5,548 nucleotides of DNA from the NCBI GenBank assembly GCA_021788515.1, contig JAJYKN010000126.1, positions 1 to 5,548 of the forward strand, read 5' to 3'. Source of the DNA: Nitrospirota bacterium. Lineage in GTDB: Bacteria > Nitrospirota > UBA9217. Positions 1 through 5,548 of this stretch are shown piece after piece. The position numbers were made by a program, and so were the translations under genes. The notes beneath the pieces were generated by a model. It saw only the letters and a list, made by a program, of their open reading frames with translations, did no database searches and was not told the DNA's origin. The number at the start of each line of letters is the position of its first letter. The stretch's first letter is position 1.

Positions 1-634
1 CAGAGCCTCTCAGGGACGCCACGCTCATTGCGCGCGTTTCTTCGAGTTCGAACAGCGCGCACAACTGCCGGTAGGCCCAGGCGGAGCGCTCGATCAGTTT
101 TTTGTCGAAAGCCTTGCGCCCCCAATTCTTACGGTCCTGCGGAGAAAGCGACCACCATACCCTGTCGCGATTGGCTTTCCGATCCATTATGGCGAAAGAG
201 GAAAAGACCGCCAAAACGGGAGTTTTTCCGGTAAATGCCCCGAAGTCGGTTTCAACAAGGAGAATCGCCGAAATAACTGCCGGATCCACGCCATACTCGG
301 CTTTTTCCTCCTGGAAACAATACCTGTGGTCTTCTATGAACCGCCGCGCGGTTGCTATCTCGGAGGGCGCAAGGAAATGGGCGTAGCTCGGCGGGGCCAG
401 TCCGGTCCTCATCGTATCGCAGACGAGATGGAACATCGGGGGCGGAGCGGACCGCAAGGCCCTGTCGACCATGTGGCGGGAAAAACCGGCTCGGACCAGC
501 TTGCGCTCCAGATGCCGATAAGTATCCCCCCGGGCTTTCGCACAGCCTGCGCCGACGAAAAACATCGCAATAATCCATGCAAGCAGCAGGACGATACAAT
601 TCTGCCTGCCGGCCACAACAACTTGCTTAAGCAT
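1..634 (-). CDS. Lytic murein transglycosylase, MltB/SLT_2 type (partial, 3' end beyond window)
   Basis: The reverse strand is open from the ATG at 634-632 to the window edge, giving 211 residues with no stop. The family (MltB, GH103) cleaves the MurNAc-GlcNAc bond of peptidoglycan in the periplasm, forming 1,6-anhydro-muropeptides. The catalytic region is clear: ILLVETDFG followed by AFTGKTPVL (residues about 124-141), matching the MltB pattern VETxxGxFTGK, with Glu128 as the predicted catalytic acid. The frame runs on to SVASLRGS, where the family's AGAxGxxQFMPSS motif would follow outside the window. The N-terminus has a signal sequence: a short charged n-region, a hydrophobic core (residues 13-29), then GAGC at 28-31, an imperfect lipobox, so lipoprotein versus ordinary cleavage is undecided. 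An in-frame ATG at 649 lacks a Shine-Dalgarno; 634 has GAGGTG seven bases upstream. It is transcribed divergently from the GTPase gene. The fold assignment is firm; the exact Mlt subgroup is not. Confidence 0.9.
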   Translation of the reverse strand, partial: MLKQVVVAGRQNCIVLLLAWIIAMFFVGAGCAKARGDTYRHLERKLVRAGFSRHMVDRALRSAPPPMFHLVCDTMRTGLAPPSYAHFLAPSEIATARRFIEDHRYCFQEEKAEYGVDPAVISAILLVETDFGAFTGKTPVLAVFSSFAIMDRKANRDRVWWSLSPQDRKNWGRKAFDKKLIERSAWAYRQLCALFELEETRAMSVASLRGS

Positions 635-641
635 GCTGGAA

Positions 642-647
642 CACCTC
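642..647 (-). promoter_or_regulatory. Ribosome binding site for the transglycosylase gene
   Basis: GAGGTG on the minus strand lies seven bases before the ATG at 634. It decides the start in favour of 634 over the in-frame upstream ATG at 649, which has no purine-rich sequence at the right distance. Confidence 0.65.
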
Positions 648-698
648 ATGTTGATACGGAATTTAAGCGGCGGCAAATCGCCCCGGGATCTATTTGCC

Positions 699-726
699 TT
701 GAGATTAACAGAGGTTTTATTATAGT
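699..726 (+). promoter_or_regulatory. Candidate sigma-70 promoter for the GTPase-glnD-like pair
   Basis: On the plus strand TTGAGA (699-704) and TATAGT (721-726) are separated by 16 bases. Both hexamers are one or two bases from consensus. Transcription would begin around 733, leaving a leader of roughly 105 bases before the ATG at 838. Its -10 overlaps the -10 of the leftward promoter, so the two polymerases would compete for the same DNA. The prediction is from motif match only. Confidence 0.4.
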
Positions 727-747
727 TTATCATGATTCTTGATGCAA
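719..747 (-). promoter_or_regulatory. Candidate sigma-70 promoter for the transglycosylase gene
   Basis: On the minus strand TTGCAT (747-742) is followed, after a 17-base spacer, by a perfect TATAAT (724-719). The -10 is consensus; the -35 keeps only the TTG. Transcription would begin near 712, leaving a leader of about 78 bases before the ATG at 634. The call rests on sequence match alone. Confidence 0.5.
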
Positions 748-828
748 ACTCGACTTAACAGCATCTGCCCTTGCTCGTCAAACGCTTTTCGATTTCTGCC
801 TGGCCGCGACGCCCGGCAGTAGGTGACC

Positions 829-832
829 GGAG
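829..832 (+). promoter_or_regulatory. Ribosome binding site that decides the GTPase start
   Basis: GGAG lies five bases before the ATG at 838. The alternative in-frame GTG at 823 has no comparable purine-rich sequence upstream, so 838 is preferred. Confidence 0.55.
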
Positions 833-837
833 ATATT

Positions 838-2691
838 ATGTCCGCCATTGCCGAACCGATTGCCTGCCGGCAGGCGCAAATCGGTAATTTCAAAAATCTC
901 AGAGACCGTATTTTCGAAGTCATGGGACGAATGCTCGACCTGGACCTTTCCGACCGGGAATCCTGCCTCGAGTGGCGGGAAAAACTCGAGACCGATACAT
1001 TCAATCTGGTGGTCGTAGGACAATTCAAAAGGGGTAAAACCTGCCTGATAAACGCCATGCTCGGCGCAGAGATTCTTCCCGTTTCAGTCATTCCCCTCAC
1101 CTCCATCGTTACGGTGCTGGTCTACGGCGAAGCAAAGGCTGCGAAGGTGTGTTTCAAAAACGGGGAAACGGCCGACATCCCGGCCGAATCCGTTTCCGAT
1201 TACGTTACCGAGACAGGCAATCCGAACAATGTGAAAGGGGTCTCGGAGGTAACGGTTTTTTATCCTTCGCCCTACCTCAAGGATGGAGTGCGGCTCGTTG
1301 ACACCCCCGGGGTCGGTTCGGTCTATATTCATAATACGGACGTAGCCTACCGGTTTCTGCCAAGGTCCGACGCGGCCCTTTTTCTGCTCTCGGTAGACCA
1401 GCCCGTCAGCAGCGCGGAAATAGAATTCTTGAAAGACGTGCGTGAATACGCCGCCAGGATATTCTTCCTTTTGAACAAAACCGATTATCTCTCGGACGAA
1501 GAGGTGAGCAAGGCGCTTGCATTCGCCGAACGGACCCTCGAAGAGATCATGGGGCCGGACAACTTCAAGATATTTCCGATTTCCGCCAAGCTGGGCCTGC
1601 GGGCCAAGCAGAACGGATCGGCCGAAGAGCTTTCCGCAAGCGGCCTTCCTCGTTTCTCCGAAGCCCTGGACCGGTTTTTGGCAAAAGACAAAGGCAAGGT
1701 GCTGCTCGAGTCGGTTTCCGGCAACCTTTTGAAGCTCCTTTCGCGCGAGAGGCTTGAAACCGAACTCAAGCTCAAATCCCTTGGAACGCCCGTCGAACAG
1801 ATACGCGAAAAGATAGCCGCCTTCGAGAGCAGGAAGCAGGAACTGATCGAAGAAAGAAATACGTTTGACGCCGTTTTCAGCTCGGAGCTCCGGCGCCTGG
1901 TAACAAGCGAGCTGGACCCGGGGATCGCGGAGATGAAAAAAAGGCTTACGTCCGAGATGAGCGAGGAGTTCGAGGCTTTTCGGGAATCGAAAAATGAGCT
2001 CTCTTTAAAAGAGCTCAACGACACGCTCGAGCAGTTCGTTTCCGAAAAGATCCAGGAGCACTTCACGGCATGGCTCGAACTCGAAGACGAGCGGCTTACC
2101 GGCTCCTTTGACGCCGTTTGCGGCAGGTTTGCCGCAAAAGTGAACGCGATGACCGACTCGCTTCTCAATTTTTCCTCCCAACTTTTTTCCGTTCCGTTCG
2201 AAACGGTTGAGGCTGAATCCCTGCGCGCCTCCGAGTCTTCCTTCCACTACAAGCTGCGCGGCGATGCAGTCGGTCTGGACATGCTTACCGATTCCCTCAC
2301 GCAGATTGTCCCCGCATACATAAGCGGGAGGTGGAAATTTCAGCGCCTGCGGGAGTGGGCTATTCGCACCGCCGACAAAAAGATCCTCAATAAGAGGAAA
2401 CGGCATATGCTGGAGCTGATAGAGATGCAGGCCGGCAGGGCCAGGTCGGACTTCCTCGACAGGCTCAATCGAAGCGCTTCGCGTTTTCGGCGCCGAATAA
2501 TCGGCGACATGGATACTGTGGCGGGCGCAATTACGAAGGCGATAGAAAGCGGCATCGATCTTCGTCACAAGGGAGAAGAGGAAGCGGCCCGGATCGAGTC
2601 CGGCCTGAGCGAACGACTGGCCGGGATGGAACGTATAAGAAGCGATCTGGTGCGCATCAGGGAAGAACTTGAAAGACAGGGCGAACAGTGA
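838..2691 (+). CDS. Dynamin-family (bacterial dynamin-like) GTPase
   Basis: A 617-residue protein with an N-terminal Dynamin_N-type GTPase domain. Counting from the ATG at 838, G1 is GQFKRGKT (61-68), G2 is the Thr in PLTSIVT (Thr88), G3 is DTPG (155-158), G4 is NKTD (213-216) and G5 is SAK (249-251). GQFxxGKT together with the P-L-T-S switch is typical of bacterial dynamin-like proteins, large GTPases that assemble on membranes and reshape or tether them using GTP. The C-terminal half (about 290-617) is highly charged and helical, with probable coiled coils at about 300-340, 360-420 and 575-615, as expected of a dynamin stalk. No transmembrane hairpin is visible. The best candidate for membrane contact is a weakly hydrophobic segment at about 480-500 followed by a basic cluster (500-525, including KRKR). 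An in-frame GTG at 823 would add five residues. The gene is first of a pair with the glnD-like gene, 43 bp apart on the same strand. The cellular role is unknown. Confidence 0.9.
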   Translation: MSAIAEPIACRQAQIGNFKNLRDRIFEVMGRMLDLDLSDRESCLEWREKLETDTFNLVVVGQFKRGKTCLINAMLGAEILPVSVIPLTSIVTVLVYGEAKAAKVCFKNGETADIPAESVSDYVTETGNPNNVKGVSEVTVFYPSPYLKDGVRLVDTPGVGSVYIHNTDVAYRFLPRSDAALFLLSVDQPVSSAEIEFLKDVREYAARIFFLLNKTDYLSDEEVSKALAFAERTLEEIMGPDNFKIFPISAKLGLRAKQNGSAEELSASGLPRFSEALDRFLAKDKGKVLLESVSGNLLKLLSRERLETELKLKSLGTPVEQIREKIAAFESRKQELIEERNTFDAVFSSELRRLVTSELDPGIAEMKKRLTSEMSEEFEAFRESKNELSLKELNDTLEQFVSEKIQEHFTAWLELEDERLTGSFDAVCGRFAAKVNAMTDSLLNFSSQLFSVPFETVEAESLRASESSFHYKLRGDAVGLDMLTDSLTQIVPAYISGRWKFQRLREWAIRTADKKILNKRKRHMLELIEMQAGRARSDFLDRLNRSASRFRRRIIGDMDTVAGAITKAIESGIDLRHKGEEEAARIESGLSERLAGMERIRSDLVRIREELERQGEQ

Positions 2692-2724
2692 GCCCGGTTT
2701 ATCTTTTCATATACAGTTGGAAAC

Positions 2725-2728
2725 AGGA
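2725..2728 (+). promoter_or_regulatory. Ribosome binding site that decides the glnD-like start
   Basis: AGGA sits six bases before the ATG at 2735. The frame is open further upstream to a TTG at 2669 inside the GTPase gene, but the extra 22 residues do not resemble a GlnD N-terminus, so 2735 is preferred. Confidence 0.65.
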
Positions 2729-2734
2729 AAGCGT

Positions 2735-5314
2735 ATGAACGAAAATATTTCGGAATCACTAAGAAGGCAACGCGAGCTTATCATCGAGGAAGGCGGCGCT
2801 CAGGCGTTTGACCGGCATACCAGCCTGCTCGAGATTGCCGTCATTTCTCTATACAACCGGCTTGCAAACCGGCTTGAGACCGGTCCCGAGTCGTTTCGGG
2901 CGGGAGGAGCGATCGCTGCCATAGGTCTTTTCGGACGCGGCCTTTCCGGTCCGACCCAACCCGTCGAGATACTCTGCATTCAAGCGGACGATTCGCCCGC
3001 CAAAGACACCTGGGCCGATGAGATCACGGGACCGCTCATCGAAGGCGGATGGACCGTCGAAGCCCACCAGGGATCGACGGCGGAGATAATGGAGCTGGCG
3101 CGCACGGATTCCGGCCTTTTCCTCAAGCTTTTGGACCTGAGGTACATTTCCGGGAACCGCGCCCTCGCGGAGCGGCTCGAACTGCAAATCGACAACTACA
3201 TCGCCGAAAACCGCAGCGCTTTTTTACGTTCACTGCGCGAATCCATTGCGGCCCGCAACGAGCTGCTGAGTACCCCCCGGAACTGGCTCGAGCCCGATAT
3301 CGAGGAAAACCCGGGAGGACTTTCCGAGATTCGCGACATCCGGGCCGGATGCCGGATCGAATCGAAGGTCCGAAACCTCGATGACGCTATTTTCCTGGGC
3401 TATCTCACCCGGCAGGAGGTGGACTTCCTGCAAACCGCTGAGAAAACATACTGTCGATATAGGAACCTCCTCAAAGCCGCGTCGGAACATGAGGGCAGCA
3501 TGCTTTCTTTCGACGACCAGGAAATGATTGCGGACAAGCTGGGATACGCGGAAAAATCCGGTTTTCTGCCGGTGGAAATATTCATGCAGGACGTCCACCG
3601 GTTGCTTAAAGGCGTCGCCACGGTTTCCCGGGAATTCTGGGAAAGGATCGACGAGGGCCTTTCCGCCAAGGCTGAAGAGACCGGCGCCGTAATAGAGGAA
3701 GGAATCGTTGCCAGGTCGGGGAAGATTTACATTCAAACCGAACGCTTCCCGGCGACTCCCGCGCACCTGGTTCATCTTTTCGTCTTGTGCGCGCAGCACG
3801 GCCTCGGCCTGGCAAACGTCACCAGGCAATGGATTTCTCACAACAAAAATGTCCTCGACGGTGCTTCCGGAGATCCTGCCGTTAAAGATGAGTTTTTCGA
3901 ACTTCTGCGAGCCGACTCCATCGAAGTCCCGGTTCTGCGCCGTTTTTACGACTACGGGCTCATGACCGCCCTTATCCCCGAACTTGCCTCGGTGCACGCT
4001 CTGGTTCAGCACGACAAGTTCCACCTCTATCCTGTCGAGGAGCATCATCTGCGCACGGTCTCCGAATTAAAAAAGATCATTGCCGGCGCGTATTGCGAGG
4101 CAGAGCCCGAACTGAGCACGGCTGCAAATGATTTGGGAGACCCGGCGCCCATGCTGCTCGCAGGCCTTCTCCACGACGTGGGCAAGAGCATCGGCAGCGG
4201 GCATGCGGCCGCGGGCGGAGAAATGATCCCCGCTATTGCAAGGCGGATCGGCCTGTCTTCCTCGGAGAGCGAAGCGGTCCAGTTTCTGGTATCCCAACAC
4301 GTGCTCCTGCTCGATAACGCCGCCCTGCGCCACCTGGCGGACCATGAAATGCTATCGAGCTGTACGGCTGCGGTGGGAACAAAAGAGTACCTCGATCAAC
4401 TCCTGTTACTGACCTTTGCCGATATGACGGCCACGGGTCCGCGCGCACAGGACAAGTGGCGCAATACGCCTGTAATGGGACTCTATTGCAATCTTAAAGG
4501 CATACTGGAAAAAGGCGAACCGAGTTCCCGGGTCATCTCCGAGAGGGCCGCAAAGGTCAAAAAACGGATCGAAAGCCGCGTCTCCGACCTTCTGAGCGAT
4601 AGCGAGCTGGAAACCTGGTTCTCTCAACTCGCCCCGAGGTATCTGTTATCGGTATCTCCCGAAGAGATAATCAAGCACATAGAGTTGAGCAGAAAGCTCA
4701 AGGAAGCCGAAAGGGCTTTCATCTGGGAAGTCACAGCCCGGGGAGAAACAGCGGAGATCACCTTCATGACCTACGACAGGCCCGGCCTGCTGGCAAAAGC
4801 CGCCGGCATCCTCACGCTTCACCGGCTTAACATCGCCGGCGCCCAGGCATTCACGATGGATAACGAAATTTCCATCCTCATCTTTAAATGCCGCATGCCG
4901 CACCTGGCCAAGCCTATAAATTGGGATGCGATGCGAAAGGACGTGGACAGCCTGCTCAAGGGTAAATTCGCCCTGGATTACCGGATTGCCGCGCACTCCG
5001 CCGAAATGGAGCAGCCAAAGCCGCTGCGGGCCGAGCCAAGCAAAATCGTCGTGGATAATGAATCTTCGACTATGCACACTATCCTCGAAGTATACACGAC
5101 CGACCGGATAGGACTTCTCTACACGATCACCAGGACTTTGCACGAACTACAGATTCCGATATCGGTAGCCAAAATCACCACCAGAAGCGATCAGGCCGCC
5201 GACGCCTTTTACATCAGGAACGAAAAGAAAGAGAAGGTTACGGACCCCGAACAGATAGAGGAGATCAAAAAAGCCCTTCGTTTCTGCCTGGATGGAGAAT
5301 CGGAATGGGACTAG
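2735..5314 (+). CDS. glnD: GlnD-type PII uridylyltransferase/uridylyl-removing homologue with a degenerate transferase site
   Basis: An 859-residue protein with the whole GlnD architecture (E. coli GlnD is about 890). GlnD senses glutamine in the cytoplasm, adding UMP to PII (GlnB/GlnK) when nitrogen is short and removing it when glutamine is plentiful. Domains by residue: degenerate NT domain, about 25-145; GlnD linker, about 160-305, with LEPDIEENPGGLSEI (185-199); HD domain, about 425-590, with His437 in EEHH, LLHDVGK (478-484, His480/Asp481), His490, His522 and FADMTATGP (561-569); ACT1 about 663-750 with DRPGLLAKAAGIL; and ACT2 about 780-850 with DRIGLLYTITRTL, preceded by VVDNESS. The HD metal ligands look intact. 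The NT signature GRGELxPxSDxD instead reads GRGLSGPTQPVE (67-78), so both metal-binding aspartates are replaced (Pro76, Glu78). Family membership is certain. That it lacks transferase activity is an inference, so glnD names the homology rather than a proven dual function. It lies 43 bp behind the GTPase gene and is probably cotranscribed. No PII gene is in the window. Confidence 0.9.
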   Translation: MNENISESLRRQRELIIEEGGAQAFDRHTSLLEIAVISLYNRLANRLETGPESFRAGGAIAAIGLFGRGLSGPTQPVEILCIQADDSPAKDTWADEITGPLIEGGWTVEAHQGSTAEIMELARTDSGLFLKLLDLRYISGNRALAERLELQIDNYIAENRSAFLRSLRESIAARNELLSTPRNWLEPDIEENPGGLSEIRDIRAGCRIESKVRNLDDAIFLGYLTRQEVDFLQTAEKTYCRYRNLLKAASEHEGSMLSFDDQEMIADKLGYAEKSGFLPVEIFMQDVHRLLKGVATVSREFWERIDEGLSAKAEETGAVIEEGIVARSGKIYIQTERFPATPAHLVHLFVLCAQHGLGLANVTRQWISHNKNVLDGASGDPAVKDEFFELLRADSIEVPVLRRFYDYGLMTALIPELASVHALVQHDKFHLYPVEEHHLRTVSELKKIIAGAYCEAEPELSTAANDLGDPAPMLLAGLLHDVGKSIGSGHAAAGGEMIPAIARRIGLSSSESEAVQFLVSQHVLLLDNAALRHLADHEMLSSCTAAVGTKEYLDQLLLLTFADMTATGPRAQDKWRNTPVMGLYCNLKGILEKGEPSSRVISERAAKVKKRIESRVSDLLSDSELETWFSQLAPRYLLSVSPEEIIKHIELSRKLKEAERAFIWEVTARGETAEITFMTYDRPGLLAKAAGILTLHRLNIAGAQAFTMDNEISILIFKCRMPHLAKPINWDAMRKDVDSLLKGKFALDYRIAAHSAEMEQPKPLRAEPSKIVVDNESSTMHTILEVYTTDRIGLLYTITRTLHELQIPISVAKITTRSDQAADAFYIRNEKKEKVTDPEQIEEIKKALRFCLDGESEWD

Positions 5315-5319
5315 GAGCG

Positions 5320-5351
5320 GTGAATTGGTGAATTGGTGAGAGGGTGAATGG
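5320..5351. repeat. Octamer tandem repeat, four GTGAATTG-like units
   Basis: Four consecutive 8-bp units begin six bases after the glnD-like stop codon: GTGAATTG, GTGAATTG, GTGAGAGG and GTGAATGG. The first two are identical and the others are diverged. Because the period is eight, not a multiple of three, and there is no surrounding reading frame, this is intergenic low-complexity DNA rather than protein-coding. Runs of this octamer (CACCAATT on the other strand) are, to my recollection, seen between genes in various environmental bacterial genomes. Confidence 0.8.
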
Positions 5352-5402
5352 GCGTCTATTGCCGGTTTCCGATTTCCAATTGCCATGTATTCGCGAGATA
5401 GC

Positions 5403-5529
5403 GTCCACCCGGAAACCCAAGTCTCAGGGAACGGTGGGCACGATACCACCTGTGCCCACCCTACGGTGGCGGGTCCGGGTAGGGTGGGCACAAGCTTTAT
5501 CGTGCGCACCAGGAAGTTTCCGGATGGAC
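5403..5529. repeat. Nested palindromic element of about 127 bp (MITE/REP-like)
   Basis: Three pairs of inverted arms are nested around one centre. The outer arms, 5403-5416 and 5516-5529, match at 13 of 14 bases. The middle arms, 5433-5445 and 5498-5510, match at 12 of 13. The inner arms, 5451-5464 and 5479-5492, match at all 14 (TGTGCCCACCCTAC and its complement) around a 14-base loop. Five bases separate the middle and inner arms on each side, giving a symmetric internal loop. The middle left arm also shares GGTGGGCAC with the inner right arm, so alternative pairings exist. No coding frame is evident. The element could be a mobile miniature repeat, a REP-type sequence or a structured RNA at the end of the glnD-like transcript. 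No U-run follows, so a classical intrinsic terminator is not supported. Confidence 0.7.
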
Positions 5530-5548
5530 AAGAGTGAATCGAAACCAG

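Larger units (their letters stand above)
5315..5548. other. Non-coding region downstream of the glnD-like gene
   Basis: No gene with a plausible start, ribosome binding site and family resemblance is seen on either strand here. Apart from the octamer run and the nested palindrome, the stretch at 5352-5402 holds a short repetitive text (GGTTTCCGATTTCCAATTGCC) that echoes the GTTTCCGG of the palindrome's outer arms. The end of the window contains no recognisable gene start. Confidence 0.6.

Noticed and set aside
102..742. Plus-strand open frames of about 94 and 138 codons over the left end
   Set aside because: The minus strand here encodes a well-matched MltB-type protein with its catalytic motif; the plus-strand frames have no family resemblance.
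705..761. Two TTAACAG words 50 bp apart upstream of the GTPase gene
   Set aside because: Seven-base direct repeats in A+T-rich intergenic DNA are too short and too few to support an operator.
1995..2017. A 23-bp near-palindrome with 8-bp arms (TGAGCTCT and AGAGCTCA) around seven bases
   Set aside because: It lies in the middle of the GTPase coding sequence, in a region encoding charged helix. No regulatory role is suggested by its position, and a match of this size can arise by chance.
1485..2168. A long open frame of 227 codons on the minus strand inside the GTPase gene
   Set aside because: It is very serine-rich and low in complexity, lies wholly opposite a gene with clear GTPase motifs, and resembles no family; it mirrors the codon use of the real gene.
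3230..4048. A 272-codon minus-strand open frame opposite the glnD-like gene
   Set aside because: It lies within the continuous GlnD linker-to-HD coding region, shows no recognisable domain and has no clear ribosome site; it is an antisense shadow.
5452..5492. The inner 14-bp stem as an intrinsic terminator for the glnD-like gene
   Set aside because: The stem is strong, but it is not followed by a T-run on either strand and its loop is long; it is better described as part of the larger palindromic element.
5147..5509. A 120-codon minus-strand open frame across the glnD-like end and the repeats
   Set aside because: It reads through the octamer array (giving HQFTNSP-like text) and the palindrome, then into the antisense of ACT2. 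This is a typical spurious product of intergenic repeats.

Overview
The window holds three protein-coding genes: the 5' part of a leftward lytic transglycosylase gene, and a divergently transcribed rightward pair made of a dynamin-type GTPase and a GlnD-type PII regulator. The right end carries repetitive, non-coding DNA. G+C content is moderate (mid-50s percent by eye). A full-length GlnD architecture, an MltB-type transglycosylase with a signal sequence, and CACCAATT-type octamer runs plus GTAGGGTGGGCAC palindromes between genes fit a Gram-negative bacterium, possibly a deltaproteobacterium (Desulfobacterota/Syntrophobacterales-like). That placement is inference from style and family content, not from a marker gene.

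Layout: positions 1-634 (minus strand) encode the N-terminal 211 residues of an MltB/SLT_2 murein transglycosylase, cut by the window edge just after the catalytic Glu region. The intergenic stretch at 635-837 holds candidate divergent promoters whose -10 elements overlap. Positions 838-2691 (plus) encode a 617-residue dynamin-family GTPase with all five G motifs and a long helical C-terminal half without an obvious membrane hairpin. After a 43-bp gap, 2735-5314 (plus) encode an 859-residue GlnD homologue with the order nucleotidyltransferase (NT), GlnD linker, HD, ACT, ACT. Positions 5315-5548 have no gene. They hold a four-unit octamer tandem repeat and a ~127-bp nested palindromic element.

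The most notable point is that the GlnD-like protein keeps its HD phosphohydrolase residues, its linker signature and both ACT glutamine-sensing domains, while the NT active site is eroded: the GRGELxPxSDxD signature reads GRGLSGPTQPVE, so DxD becomes PxE. The protein is predicted to have lost PII uridylylation and may keep only uridylyl removal or glutamine sensing. The tight linkage of this protein to a dynamin-like GTPase is also unusual, and I know of no described functional link between the two.
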